Assembly (NCBI GenBank): GCA_030374765.1
Contig: JARGXX010000095.1
Location: 2,604,001-2,668,000, forward strand
Reading direction: 5' to 3'
DNA length: 64,000 nucleotides
From: Agarophyton chilense
Taxonomy: Eukaryota > Rhodophyta > Florideophyceae > Gracilariales > Gracilariaceae
How positions within the stretch are numbered: position 1 is the stretch's first letter; every line of letters begins with the position of its first letter. The position numbers and the translations under genes are program-made. Shown piece by piece: positions 1 to 10,913 of this stretch. The notes beneath the pieces were generated by a model, which did no database searches, had not been told where the DNA came from, and was given only the letters and a program-made list of their open reading frames with translations.

Positions 1-3000
1 TTGAGACCCTTTGAGACCAAACGGACAGTCTCATTCTTGAAATGAGTGGGGCCATCGGACATGAGACCATTAGGGACGCCGAAGGCTGCACACCACTCGA
101 TGATGGCAGTGGCGGCGTTATCGGCGGAGGTGTCAGGGAACGGGAAGAACCACTTGTAGTCCGAATGGTCGTCTCGCAACATGAGTGCGTACTTGTCGCC
201 GTGCGCTGTGGCTCCGAGCTCGATGGAGTCGAACTGGAGCAGGTCGTTCGCTTTCGTGCCGTGGACGGCCGGGCCGAAAGGACGTGGGATTTTCTCCCCT
301 CCGACTGTCGATAGACAGTGGATACAAGCACGGACGAAGGCGCGGACGTCCGCCTTGAGCGTAGACCAATGAAAGGACTTGAGGAGCGCCTGCTCCGTGG
401 CGCTAACGCCGCGATGACCCGAAGGACCAGTATGGGCGATGATGCACAACCGGAGCTGGATGTCAGCGGCGTCATCCGGGACCCAGATGGAACCAGAAGG
501 AAGAGTCCAAAGTTGGTCATTGAGGACGAGGTCCGCAGGGCGTGATGCATCGTGCGCCTGCTGAACCGCGGCGAGTGTAGTCCGTGTAGGCCAGTCGAAG
601 TCCGTGCTGGACGACGAGGGAAGCTCCAGGATGCGCACGAGGCGGCGCACAGTGGCCGGAACCGTAGACCATCGGGTCAGAAGATCGGCCCAGACGTTGT
701 CGTCGCCCTTGATGTGGTAGCATGTGTAGCGGTACATGCTCAGCCGCACGGCCCAACGTAGGACTTTGCGCATCGACGTCTGCGACATGTCGGGGACCAC
801 CGACAGCGGGTCGAATAGGAAGATGAGGTTGTTATTGTCCGTGTAGAGGTCGAATCCTTCAGGCGTCGCGACGATCCAGTGCATACGGTCCAAAGAGGTC
901 AGGACGGCGTACGCTTCCTTCTCGAGGACGGACCAACCCATCTGGGTTTTGTTGAAGCGTCCCGAGAGGAACGCCAACGGCGAATGCCGTTGGTACTTGT
1001 GGGGCTTGACGATGTCCGGGAAGGGGACTTGGGTCACAATCCCGGACCAGGCCGTATCGGACGCATCGGTGTAGACGCACAAGCGTTGGCCGACGTCGCG
1101 GTGCTCGAGCGTGACCTGACGCGCGAGAGCGTTCTTGCATGCCTCGAAGGCGTCCAATTCGGTCTTGTCCCATCCGAGGTTCACGAGTAGGACACGAGCA
1201 ACTGCGCTCTTCGTGCGCTTGGCCACATGGTCATACACGCGTTCCATGAAGTCGTGCAGCGGTGCCACGAGTTCGGAGAAGCTGGGGATGCCCTGCTTGA
1301 CCCACTGTAGGGCGCAGACGAACTGCTGCAGGTTGGTCCCGGTGGTCGGCGGCTGCATGGACAGCAGGCCGTCGAGGCGGTGCGGATCGTAGCGAAGACC
1401 AGAACTGGACACGAGACGGCCACACCAGCGTATCTTCTTGGCGAATAGGATGCATTTCGCCAGGTGGAGCTTGATATTGTGGTCCGCACAGACCACAAAG
1501 AATGACCGAATGAACTTCAGCAGGCCGGAAACGGTCGGTGCATGAATGAGGATATCGTCCAACCAGGACAACATGATGGCCTTGAGGTCAGCGGGTATGA
1601 TACCCGCGAAGGCGGATTGCAGATGAGTCACTGCATTGGTCGTCCCGTGGAGGACACGCGTCGGGGAGAAAATGCCGTCTGGTGTGATGAATGACTGGCA
1701 CTCCTGTGACTCTTCGGATAATGGCAGCTGCCAATAGCCGTGCGAGAGGTCGAAGGTCGCGAAATATCTCGACGTGACCAGTTTGGTCAGATCGTGCTCC
1801 AGATTCGGCATCGGGTACTGATGCCGGACGGTGAACTTGTTGACCGGACGCAGGTCCACTGTAAAGCGGAAGCGGGTGCCTGGCTTCGGCACAAGGAGCG
1901 GCGCGCAGGCCCATTTGGACGTCGGGTTCGCGTACGCGAGACCATGGTGGACGAGGTCCTTGACGAACTTGTCCATGAAGTCCCTTTGGTCTTGCGAATA
2001 GTTGCGCAGACGGACCTTGACGGGCTTGACGTCGCGGGTCAGAGCAACCTTGAGCGCGGGGATTACAGCGGGAGGCCCCGAGGAGAATGACGTGCGGAAT
2101 ATGTCCATATGGTCAGCAAGCAGTGTTTCCAATGTTGGGCGGTCTTCTTTCGGCAGTCCGTTGTCTTGGGCGACTGTCTTCATGTCGTCCACTGCGGTCT
2201 TGATGTCCTCGTGCTGGTCCCCGTCGATAGGTTCCAGCAAGGACGGATCCGGGAACGGATCCTCTTCAGCGCGTGCGCTGTAGTAGTTGACCTTGGGGCG
2301 CGCCGGGTCGAGCGGGGCGGAAGAGTCGACGTGGTCGTCGCGCACGCGGTTGAGTCGGGCAATCATAATCCGACTCACTTGCCCACCATTGGTCCCCGGT
2401 GGTCCATCTGGACTGCAATCCGTCCCGTCGACGGACGTGATGTTGTCCTCCAGTAGGGTCTTCGTATCCACGCGCAGATGGCGCAGTACCGGTAGGCCAA
2501 TCAGCAAGTCCTCACAGGTCACGTTGTCATCCGCCACAAGGAAGCGGATATTCTTGAGAGCGAGACGACCTGAGTTGAGGTGTAAGACCGTGACAGGCAC
2601 AGAACAAGCACGCGAGAACGTGTACGTTGGCGCTTCGTCCTCTTTGGTCAGCGCGACTTTGACTCGCACCGTGTCGATGCGGTCAATCTTGCCGATACCT
2701 TGGCCCACAGCATGGCCGGTCAGTTTGGACGACGCGAAATTCTCGTCGCTGCCGTCGTCACAGCGTCCCGTCACATTTTGGGAAGCCTTGCCGTCCATAA
2801 TGGTCATCTTGCACGACGGCGAGTCGTCGTCGCGTGCGGACGCGTCGGACTTGCGCTGCAAGCGTCCGACGGTCTTGGATGCAGACGATGAGGAGGCCCC
2901 TGTCGACGAGGTCTGGGAACGCGTCGACCTCGCTGGGCCATCACGAGACTTTGAGGCGGCAACTTTGTCCTTGAAGGCCTTTTTCTCTGCGTCCGTTGAG

Positions 3001-3320
3001 TTCTCGCAGTCATCGGCCCAATGCATGAGCTTCTTGCCATCACAGGCCGGTAGCGGACACGGAGAAGGCGGCTGGCGCTTCGTCTTGACTTTGTCCTTTT
3101 TGCTCTTGCCGCCGGCCTTGTTGTCATTGCCGGCGGCCGACTTCTTGTAGTCCGTTGTGGTCTTTCCGGAGCTCCCTTCAGACTTGCGAGACTTCGTGGG
3201 GCCGGTGTCGAGGCGCTCGAAGGCCTGCGATAGTCCGATGGCGTGCGCCTGAAAGCCACTGAAGTCGCTCTTGAGCTTGGCCTTTGAGAACTTAATGTCC
3301 TGCTTGAGCCTAGTCCTGAG
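1..3320 (-). CDS. pol: Ty3-type Gag C-terminus / protease / RT / RNase H / integrase (partial)
   Basis: This reading frame is open from just after the TAA at 3321-3323 down to base 1, more than 1,100 codons. In order it carries: a Cys/His knuckle-like stretch (CPLPACDGKKLMHWADDC) near 3040-3090; a retropepsin-like segment around CDDGSD and DLLIGLPVL (about 2450-2770); RT with SKWACAPLLVPKPG near 1900, FDLSHGYWQLP near 1740 and WLDDILIH near 1560; an RNase H with YTDASDTAWSG near 1070; and an integrase with MSDGPTHFKNE at 10-60. The enzyme set copies element RNA and inserts the cDNA. The end of the integrase is outside the window. No ATG is needed at the start if it is the continuation of the gag frame, with which it is in phase. 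Other long frames on this stretch are shadows of it. Confidence 0.85.
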
Positions 3321-3732
3321 TTACTGAGGCTTGATGACCGAAAGGACGTGACGGATGGCCGCCTTGGGGTTGTTCTCGATGACCCACTTGAGGCCATTGG
3401 TCCGGAAGAGCGAGCGGTACTCCATGAACAGGAGTTTCATTCGACCCTGCGCGGACTTGACAGACATGTCCATCTTGATGAGGGACAGGACCATTTGGCC
3501 GAGTTCCTGTTCCGTGATAGCGTCACTCGACTCCTCGGACTCGGCGTCCAAAAAGGTCCGTAACTGGTCGTCCGTTAAGGTCTTGACGTCATCGCAGTCG
3601 GCAATCCAGCCACTGTCCACGGCGGACTCGAGCTGTTCGGCGTCGACACAGTTGGTCAGACCAATAGGACGGATGGGGTCCTGCAGTGCGATCAGTCCTG
3701 GCGGTCGAAGAAGAAGACGTGGTGTCCTCCAT
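3321..3732 (-). pseudogene. gag: Gag N-terminal part with in-frame stop
   Basis: The frame containing LTNCVDAEQLESAVDSGW and KWVIENNPKAAIRHVLSVI reads as Gag of this clade and stops at TAA 3321-3323. The next codons, in the same frame, continue Gag-like sequence (KLKSDFSGFQAHAIGLSQAF). The stop therefore falls inside the Gag domain and not at a gag/pol border. CAA to TAA is a simple explanation. The nearest ATG (3732) opens a different frame, followed by a Ser-rich stretch, so a small frameshift near 3650-3700 is likely. Readthrough cannot be excluded but is less likely given the position. Confidence 0.6.
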
Positions 3733-3781
3733 GTTTGACGTCTTGAAAGATCGGTGTCTTGAACGTCCAAAACGGTCTTGT

Positions 3782-3794
3782 GGTACTCGAACCA
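3782..3794 (-). other. Candidate primer-binding site of element 1
   Basis: On the minus strand the bases TGGTTCGAGTACC follow the proposed LTR end after four bases. Their complement ends in CCA, as a tRNA 3' end would. The stretch is also self-complementary like a tRNA T-arm, so the assignment is tentative. Confidence 0.35.
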
Positions 3795-3798
3795 CACT

Positions 3799-4140
3799 TG
3801 GCAGTAATCTGAAGTGATCACTATAGTCTGCCCGGCGTGACCGTGCAGTATAGATAGAGTCCTGACGGTCGGTACAGTACCGAAGACTGAAAACAGACAG
3901 ACAGGGTGGAGTTTACTCAAGCACAGTGGGTCGGCTAGAGAGGATCGGGTGATTTCGATACCTCGTCGACTCAAACGAGGGAGAGACCTAAGGGAATAAA
4001 TAGGCCGCCCAAGCTGGGCGAGCCTCGAGCAGAGTGGAGGCTCGAGGCTGTACAGTGTCCAATGAGGTCGATGCATAATATCTAAACTATCTTCCCAATC
4101 GGGTCGGGCTCATATGCGCCGCAGGCGTTACAGGGTGCCA
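3799..4140 (-). repeat. 5' LTR of element 1
   Basis: The proposed LTR is 342 bp and is bounded by TGGCA and TGCCA, a short inverted repeat of the kind that ends LTRs. On the minus strand it contains TATTTATT (3995-4002), a plausible TATA box, followed by the leader and gag. The partner LTR is outside the window, so the borders rest only on the terminal inverted repeat and the position of the primer-site candidate. Confidence 0.5.
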
Positions 4141-4990
4141 TTCTATCCAATCGTACCTTCGACAGCACTTTTTGCATGCTTTCTACCATTTCCATACCTC
4201 CCACTCACGCAACCTCTCTCCTTTTTTAGCAAAATTGGCGTAAACAGCATACTTTTCATTTCGTCCAAATTTGAACGCAGCCCCAACGTGATCCTTATAA
4301 TTCTTTTTTTCAACTTTTCCGCGGGTCACAGAACCTCTAAACCAATAAAACCTAATAATGTCTCCTCTTCCTTTCAAAAAATTATCAGATCACAAAAAAA
4401 CTGATCAACTATTATCAGTGACGATATTTTTTGTTTCAAACCTGTTGAAAACTAATAAAGGGCCACATCGTTATACCTTTTCATTTTTTTATCTATAGGA
4501 ACGCTTTAGCATGCTACAATCAACTGCTGAACTATTCCTACACCCATTGATACATGTTTATATTGTATAAAATGAGAAAGTCAAAAATTTTTGAATGTAT
4601 TGGACAAAGTTTTAACTCACCTAGAACAGAGCGACATGATGGCAAGAAAATTGGAAAAGTATGTATTTTCGTCTCAAAGCAGGCTTGACATTACACTCTC
4701 CATCTTGACTGGAGATCGATCTGAGGATCTCGTGAGGCGTGTAAAACGCAAGAGTGAAACGCGTCCCGCCTCGTGTATATGAACGCAAGCGACGCGCATC
4801 GGTCCTACAGTTTCACTAAACTAATATAGGAATGAAGCTATTATTTGGACGCAACGTTGTAGTAAGAAGATTTATTTAGAGCCACAAATTCAGTACGAAA
4901 CGCAAATGCGTTTTGCGTCGAGTAAGGCGCGCAATTTGGACAGGCTGGCCGGTACCGGACCGGAAGCCGCACGAATTATCGCGCCGGCCT
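4141..4990. other. AT-rich intergenic, no gene seen
   Basis: AT-rich sequence with short ORFs on both strands but no recognisable protein motif, RNA gene or repeat partner in the window. Confidence 0.6.
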
Positions 4991-5004
4991 TCCTCCAACT
5001 TGTC

Positions 5005-5012
5005 TTTATAAG
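5005..5012 (+). promoter_or_regulatory. Probable TATA box upstream of zinc-finger gene
   Basis: TTTATAAG sits in a C/T-rich context about 370 bp before the proposed coding exon. The distance allows a leader and an intron. This is inference from sequence only. Confidence 0.35.
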
Positions 5013-5375
5013 GCCAACCTCGGTCGGCTCCGACCAACTCTGGTCAATTCAGCTCTACATCAAGCGGCTCACCCCCCCTCCTTTGGCACCAAAACTATCT
5101 CTTAGCACAGTATGTGCCTCTCTGGCCATCTAATCGCTTTCTTTTCTTTCTATACTTGGGGTTAGGTCCGCTTTCTACCGCGACTGCGCCGACATTTTCA
5201 GCGAACCCGTCACTCACGTGGGTCTGTTTAGCACCTCCTGTTGTTAACAGAACCGCTTGGTACGGCGTACGGCTCACACTCTACGGCCATTCGGAATTCG
5301 TTCAAGAATAAGTGACTTTCACTGCTCTTTTGGCATTTTGTGCAAGTACTGACTTTTTTTCTGTCTTGCATATAG

Positions 5376-5818
5376 TGCCAACGTCTTCGATTTCTTCAAG
5401 CGAATATTCAACTATGTAAGGTTCCGATTCGGAAGCGGAAGCTGTCAGCGTCACCAAAGAAGCCACATCCTTCACCGACTCTTCGCCCTCTACCGAACCC
5501 CTTAGCAACCCGCGCGCCCGCCACATCCTTCGGGTCGTTACTCAGCGCGAGAAGCGTCGCCGCCGCCCTCCATCTCGTAAACTCTCCCTGAAGCGCTGCG
5601 CTGTTTGCAGCATCAACGTGCAGAGCCAGCGCCAATTAGAGGTATACCAAGGCGGTCGTAAGTACCAAAACGCACTACGACGCGCCTATTACAAAGACAC
5701 CGACGTCTGGTGCCGTGTTTGCGATATCAAGTTCCCCGAAGCCCACGATCTCCGAGTTCATTATAAAAGTCGTCGTCATCGTGCCGGCGTCAGAAAGGAG
5801 AACAATACTATTTTCTAG
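5376..5818 (+). CDS. JAZ/U1-type double C2H2 zinc-finger exon (possibly pseudogene)
   Basis: A branch-point-like TACTGAC, a T-rich run and TATAG end at 5375, which suggests a splice acceptor. The frame that follows has a TAA at 5417-5419 and is then open to the TAG at 5816-5818. The second stretch is acidic and Ser-rich, then strongly basic (KRRRRPP), then carries two zinc-finger modules: CAVC...QLEVYQGGRKYQN and CRVCDIKFPEAHDLRVHYKSRRH. These match the RNA-binding U1/matrin/JAZ finger type. In the first module both zinc-binding His positions appear as Tyr. No in-frame ATG follows the stop, so the real start must be upstream by splicing, or the gene is dead. The second finger keeps its C2H2 set. 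Confidence 0.55.
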
Positions 5819-6102
5819 AACTTTTGCGATATATACATCCAGTCTTTAAATTGTGGTATAGCCCTTTACACATTTCTTTTTTTACATCACAACTTTATAC
5901 CTTCGCCTCTGCCTGCCACATATATATTGGTCATTTTAACATCAGCACTCCCTACCCATTACACTCATTCTTTCTGTCGTTTCTCATTGATTTCTTTTTT
6001 TTGCCCTATCCTGGGCTGGTACTCTCGATAGCATATCTGTTACTTGTGTCCCCTTGGATTGTAGCCACTCGCGTTGTGTCCCTAAACTAAATTTGAACGG
6101 AT

Positions 6103-6960
6103 ATGACGTTTACAGATCTATTCTTGGCATACAAGTGCCGCCCATCAACGCTTTACGAACTGTTTCACGAAACATGTCCTGCGTTGAATAAAGTATGGAT
6201 TTTTGACAATTTACCGACGACAGATATCAGGTTTCGAAAGTTAGCGAAGGAATTTAACACTTTCTGACGGTCTCCAATCCCTTCCACGGGATTAATCGGT
6301 TCTTTAGACTGTATCCTGGTCAACATTATGTTTCCTAACAGATTACACAACCCTGCAACATTTTATTGTAGAAAAAGGTACTAAGATCTTCCTGTTCAAG
6401 CGCTTGCTTCTCATGACTATCATTTTTGTTTGCGTTGGTACAATGCGCAGGAGCTACTCAAGGTTCTTTGTGCTTTACGGAGTCAGCGTTAGGAAATTAT
6501 TCGAATGAGAAAGCGCTGCCGCTTGGGATATGGATTATGGGAGATGAAGCGTATGTTTTTACAGATGGTCTCCCCACTCGTGTTCCTCTGTCGAAGTCAA
6601 CTGAATGGGAGAAAATGTTTCACTATTACACATCTTGGCTTCGAATTGTGGTTGAGAAGGCATTTGGAATACTGGTATGTAAGTTTCTTTTGTTGAAAAG
6701 GGCTTAAAGTTCGAATAAAAAAAGAACACGCTTTTTGTCGCAGTTTGTATGAAGCTGCATAAATTCATAATTGGAAGGGAGATGTAAAATAGCGTTCTGA
6801 AATATATTGGCGATGATACGCTCAAGGTGCAGGAGTAATCTGATGATCGGTACGAGTTCTGTGCGGATTTGGAGAGTCCTAGAGATTGAGAGAAGAGGAC
6901 TAAGAGATCTAAGATGGTTTGCATTGTATAACAATTCAATATGAAGCGCTTTTACGCTCG
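6103..6960 (+). pseudogene. PIF/Harbinger transposase relic
   Basis: Frame-broken similarity to the DDE_Tnp_4/HARBI1 family. In order: LAYKCRPSTLYELF and LPTTDIRFRKLAKEF near 6125-6260; IGSLDC with the first catalytic Asp near 6295; HNPATFYCRK and LPVQALASHDYHF near 6340-6430; GDEAYVFTDGL with the second Asp near 6545; WLRIVVEKAFGILVCKF with the catalytic Glu near 6650; and a KLHKF stretch near 6750 where the family has an HN-type end. At least three frame changes and one stop separate these blocks. The enzyme would have cut and pasted the element, but this copy cannot encode it. Terminal repeats and TWA target duplications were not located. Confidence 0.7.
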
Positions 6961-7997
6961 AGATGTCTTTCATTGACTTCGTGTCGCATATTATGAAGTC
7001 CAGGAGAAAATTGGCTGCTCGTTTCGATTCGAAAATGTTGACTTTTTCGGATCGACACGAGCAGCCAGTGAAGTCGACTTCGACGCCACTGGCGATACAT
7101 TTGATGCGTGATAGCTGTCCGGAATCTGCATATGAACTCATCGGCCAGAAAAAAAATTATTCGCAAGCTGCAACAGCTTGTGCCAAGCAGCGCCGCACCT
7201 GTAATCGACTTTTGGGCTCATGGCGATGGCGTTCGTCCGGATTTGTACATTTCGAAATCCTCGGCGGCGACGAAACTCCCTCCGAATGCGGTTTCCTTTC
7301 TCTTGCACTACACATTTCATGATAATATCCATTCCAGCAGTCACGAGTTGTTTTCGTCTCTCAGATTTATCATTCGAAAGTCAATGACGACAGCCAAATA
7401 TGTCTGAAAAGTCTTAATATGTTACCGAACAGCGTCAGGCGTGATTCCACACAGTGTGGAATCAGGCGCTGAATATGGCTGCAGTATTCACCAGCTGGTG
7501 AACTACACCTCCATTCAAGCCCTCATTTTCACTGCGTATGCTTAGCACTTCCTTATGGCTGATATTAGGCACGAAGATAGGACCAAACCTGCTCTATTTG
7601 GAGTCAAAGTGGTGCACTACACGTAGCAGTGTGAAATACCAACCAAATACTTCCAGAAGCAGTCGGAAGCTGCCCCTTTCCAGCAACAATCTTGAGTCGA
7701 TCAACGCCGGAAACCAGCTTCAACCTCGCTGCGCAAGGGAGAAAATGCCTCCACCTGTTTGAATGGGTCCCCCTTCCGTCACAGCTGTAATCAAAAAGAA
7801 AACTTTCCAATGGCTCGAGACTCAGACAGAAGTGTCCTCATGTTCTGGCCTGATGCAGCTGATCTGGGCGTCGGCGGAGAGGGTTATTTGTATTTATTGG
7901 GAAAAGTACCACTAGGTTTAATCCTTTTAATCATTTCTCCGGTGTATATGTTCAATTGAAGGGAATTAAAGGCGTACTTTATGTGTTGCCGCGTTAG
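6961..7997. other. No recognisable gene
   Basis: AT-rich, with only short overlapping ORFs on both strands. It may hold the 3' remainder of the Harbinger element or its second gene, but no motif supports that. Confidence 0.4.
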
Positions 7998-8588
7998 ATG
8001 AACCTGTGGAAAAAAACACGCCGCCAGTATGATATCTCAAAGACTATACTCGGCAACAGCATACGGAAAATAACACGACTTGGTATTGCGACTGTTCGTT
8101 CTAGATCCAATTTGTTCTCGCCTTTTAAAAGAAAGGAGGCCATTCGTTCTATTTCATTCGGAAATGTTCAAACTCTCCCAAAACCAACGGAGTATCTAAA
8201 AGTCCAGATATTGCGCAAGAACCTTAACCGTATTTCTCCAGACCCTACTGGCATCACTTTATGCCGTGAGGTTGGTATCCATACGTCTGCTTCAGAGAAA
8301 ACGTGCATGAGACGAACAATTTGCGGAACTGAAGATATTCGACTAAAAAATGCCGTTCCGTTGCAGGCTAGAGTCGCTCATACTAATTTTTCTATCTCTA
8401 CTCTTTCTCTTGAAAATGAGCTTGTACATATTGACTGGGCCACGACGGATCCTTGCCCAGATTCTTCTTTGTGTGTGAGCACGAAAGAAGTCCTCAATAG
8501 AAATACCGCAGCGCACAAAATGGACAGTGTCTCTGGTCAATTCCTTCGAGAAATCCCTCTGAACAGATATCTTCACGATATGGCTTGA
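7998..8588 (+). CDS. Unrecognised 196-residue basic ORF
   Basis: ATG-started ORF of 196 codons ending in TGA. The protein is basic at the N-terminus, Ser/Thr-rich later, and has no signal peptide, membrane segment or domain that I recognise. It lies just before more decayed sequence that leads into the kinase-like fragment at 10.9 kb, so it could be an upstream part of the same broken gene. It could also be a chance ORF. Confidence 0.3.
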   Translation: MNLWKKTRRQYDISKTILGNSIRKITRLGIATVRSRSNLFSPFKRKEAIRSISFGNVQTLPKPTEYLKVQILRKNLNRISPDPTGITLCREVGIHTSASEKTCMRRTICGTEDIRLKNAVPLQARVAHTNFSISTLSLENELVHIDWATTDPCPDSSLCVSTKEVLNRNTAAHKMDSVSGQFLREIPLNRYLHDMA

Positions 8589-9611
8589 AACCCAGAAGGT
8601 GCCCATGAAAAAAGAGCTTTCGTATTGGTTCGGCCGTCAGATGGCATTAACCTCCCATTGCGGTTTTCGGACCATGCTAGATCTGTCCTTGCTCGCGGCA
8701 GAGTGGTTTTCGTGGTGTCAAGTGATTCCAGTTATCGGAACAATTTTCTGACTCGCCTCCTCCGACCTAATCTGGATATGAATATCAGTCATAAACCAAT
8801 GGGTTTCGGGGTTGATGTTCTACATCCCCGTATGAACGCTAAAACTTGTCGTGAATGGAGTTTTTTTGGTTTCTTTGTTGTGTGGCGTGATCTCTCCAAC
8901 GTCATTCAACCGAACAATGAAAGATCATTTTGTTTTAGTCTAAGGGCGATTATATTTTGAGGCACTTGATGTCTGAAACCCACATGTATTCAAAAAACTT
9001 TCTTTTAAAAGAAAAGCACTATGCAGTTGTGGATTTTTCCCAAATTTTACTGGCTGGTCAAGCTCTAGGAGTGAAAACCGAATGCTGCGTAGCAGTATTG
9101 ATGTTCTTCGAGTTTCGATCTCCATCATTGCAATGCTCGAATTATCTAGATGCAAGGGTGATACATATCTTCTGGCATCAATCGGTACTCACTGGTGCGG
9201 GTTCAATGAGCCAACACTGGACAACCTACGCCATTCCCATTCGGTTTTCAATTTGTTTACGAAAATGCACCTTTTGACGTCTCACTTATGATGTCTCAGG
9301 CGTTTGCAGAGCATAAGATGACCTCTCCTCATTCAGTACCGAATCGATTCCATATCAATAACAAGAAGCCAGCGTTCATCCTCCCAACACTGGTAAGACT
9401 AAACCCCCGATTATCTTTTAACCCAAGCTGTTATAGAACATTGCCCGGCTGCGGTCTTCCACAGCGGCAAATAAATCGCCGAGGTGCACCCCTATTTATG
9501 TGCGTAAGCGGAAAAGAATCTGACAGGCAGCAGCAATCAACGCCCGGAATCCCAAATGAGGTTTCACCAGAGCTCAAGGACCTCAAAAGTGTTTTGAAGA
9601 AAATTTTAGTA
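8589..9611 (+). other. Decayed sequence leading into the Tc1 insertion
   Basis: Several overlapping plus-strand frames, none recognised. The last (from 9288) ends at the left border of the Tc1/mariner element: its final codons (SPELKDLKSVLKKIL) run straight into the target TA. If the element is removed with one of the possible TA pairs, this frame joins the P-loop frame at 10.92 kb, suggesting one gene was interrupted. Confidence 0.35.
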
Positions 9612-9641
9612 TAAAGTTCGTTTCAAAATTATATCCTTCGG
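9612..9641 (+). repeat. Left terminal inverted repeat of Tc1/mariner element
   Basis: Pairs with the complement of 10884-10913 (24 of 30 positions). The target TA lies immediately to its left. Confidence 0.75.
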
Positions 9642-9761
9642 AAAAAAAGCGCCAAAAAATGATTTTCATGTACTGTAGAGCTCAGATCACACCAAATAAA
9701 AACCACAAAGTCCAAAACTCTGTATCAAAATAATATCCTTTATACAATCATTATTTCAATT

Positions 9762-10754
9762 TTGGCTCATGGCCAGCCTTTGACACGTTCTGAACAGCTG
9801 CAAAGCATGGAATTATTTGGGCAGGGTATGATTCAAGGAGATATAACGCGAAATCTCAAGCGCAGCCCAATAGCAATCATAAATTTCATGAAAAACCCCG
9901 CTACATACGCAACAAAGCGTTCAACTGGCCGTCAAACATCAATATCTCTAGCCAATAAGCGCGGAATAAAGCGAAAACTCTGCCGAAACACTTCATTTTT
10001 CGGAAAATTTGTCAAAAATCTAAATTTGCCGCCATCGAGATCTGCTATATCGCGCAAAGTTAACCGGCAAATTTTATTAAAGTACACAAAAATGAGGAAG
10101 CTTTTCTTTTGAAAAAATGATCAGAAGAAGAATCGTGTTGAGTGGTATGCTGAGAGGCTCATTGCAAACTGAATGGAATATCTTTATCTTTTCTGACGAA
10201 AAAAGTTCAATCTTGATGTTCCAGATGACTATAAAAGTTATTGGCATGACCTACGAAAAGAAAGGAAAGAATTTGTGGCGAGGCACTGAGAAGGCGCATC
10301 AATCATGGTTTGGGCTGTAATTTCTACAAAATGAGCAACTGAAACAGCTTTCGTTAAAACTAATATGGACTCTGGAAGGTATGCTGAGGTTCTACATAAC
10401 TATATGCTACTTTTTGTATACTGTATGCACGCAGAAGAATTTATTTTTCACCAAGATAATGCACCTTTCCATAAGTCGAATTCTATGGAACAGTGGTTGA
10501 AGAGTCTAAATGTGTCCGTTATGGAATGGCCTGCGCGCTCTCCTGACCTCAACCCTACCAGAAGATTTTGGAGAATGTTGGTTCGAATGGTTTAAGGGCA
10601 AGGAAGGCAATTTGATACAGTTTTTTATTTGAGAAGTTGTATCAAAGATTGCTCGGAAGAGATTGACAGTAGTGCTATCATTCCTTTTATAGACTCAATT
10701 CCAAAGCGTTTGATAAGCGTTTTTCAGGCTGAAGGAGCTAAACTAAACTACTGA
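9762..10754 (+). pseudogene. Tc1/mariner transposase pseudogene
   Basis: Split over several frames. An N-terminal helix-turn-helix part (TRSEQLQSMELFGQGMIQGD) lies near 9780-9850. The catalytic core follows: FSDEK with the first Asp near 10190, FHQDNAPFHKS with the second Asp near 10450, and WPARSPDLNPTRRFW near 10530-10570, where the family has NPIENLW. The third acidic residue is replaced by Arg. A C-terminal part with IDSIPKRLISVFQ ends at TGA 10752-10754. Frameshifts and a stop make it inactive; the lost Glu/Asp would also abolish cleavage. The start is unclear because the first codon of the open frame is TTG. Confidence 0.75.
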
Positions 10755-10883
10755 ACTCGCGTTAGAGTAACAATGATACAATAAAGGTTTTGTTCTTGAA
10801 ACAGTATTTTCACTTGAAGTTTTATTGCACACTGATGTTTTTAATTTGACTGTAGCCAAAACGTCGATTTTTGGAAACTTTGG

Positions 10884-10913
10884 GCGAGGGATATGATTTT
10901 GAAACATAGTTTA
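10884..10913 (-). repeat. Right terminal inverted repeat of Tc1/mariner element
   Basis: Reverse complement of the left end with six mismatches. It is followed by TATATA, which contains the duplicated target TA. Confidence 0.75.

Larger units (their letters stand above)
1..4140 (-). mobile_element. Ty3-type LTR retrotransposon 1 (5' part, cut by window edge)
   Basis: Read on the minus strand, this is an LTR at 4140-3799, a primer-site candidate, a gag region, then a protease, reverse transcriptase, RNase H and integrase frame that leaves the window at base 1. The integrase is cut after its second catalytic aspartate, so the 3' end and 3' LTR lie outside. The RT has the WLDD-type active site and a motif order resembling the gypsy-like clade common in oomycetes and other microbial eukaryotes (SKWACAPLLVPK, FDLSHGYWQLPL, LHGTTNAV). 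This clade assignment is from recalled family style. The copy looks young: apart from a probable frameshift near the gag start and one in-frame stop, I found no other break in over 1,200 codons. Confidence 0.85.
9612..10913 (+). mobile_element. Tc1/mariner DNA transposon, complete ends, dead transposase
   Basis: Terminal inverted repeats of about 30 bp (9612-9641 and the complement of 10884-10913) match at 24 of 30 positions by hand count. They share GTTTCAAAAT followed by ATATCC. The element is flanked by TA at 9610-9611 and 10914-10915, the family's target duplication. Length about 1.3 kb is typical. The right flank is TATATA, so its exact edge is uncertain by two bases. Confidence 0.8.

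Noticed and set aside
2287-3150. 287-codon plus-strand ORF
   Set aside because: It lies opposite the Gag/protease part of element 1 and has no domain; a shadow of the minus-strand frame.
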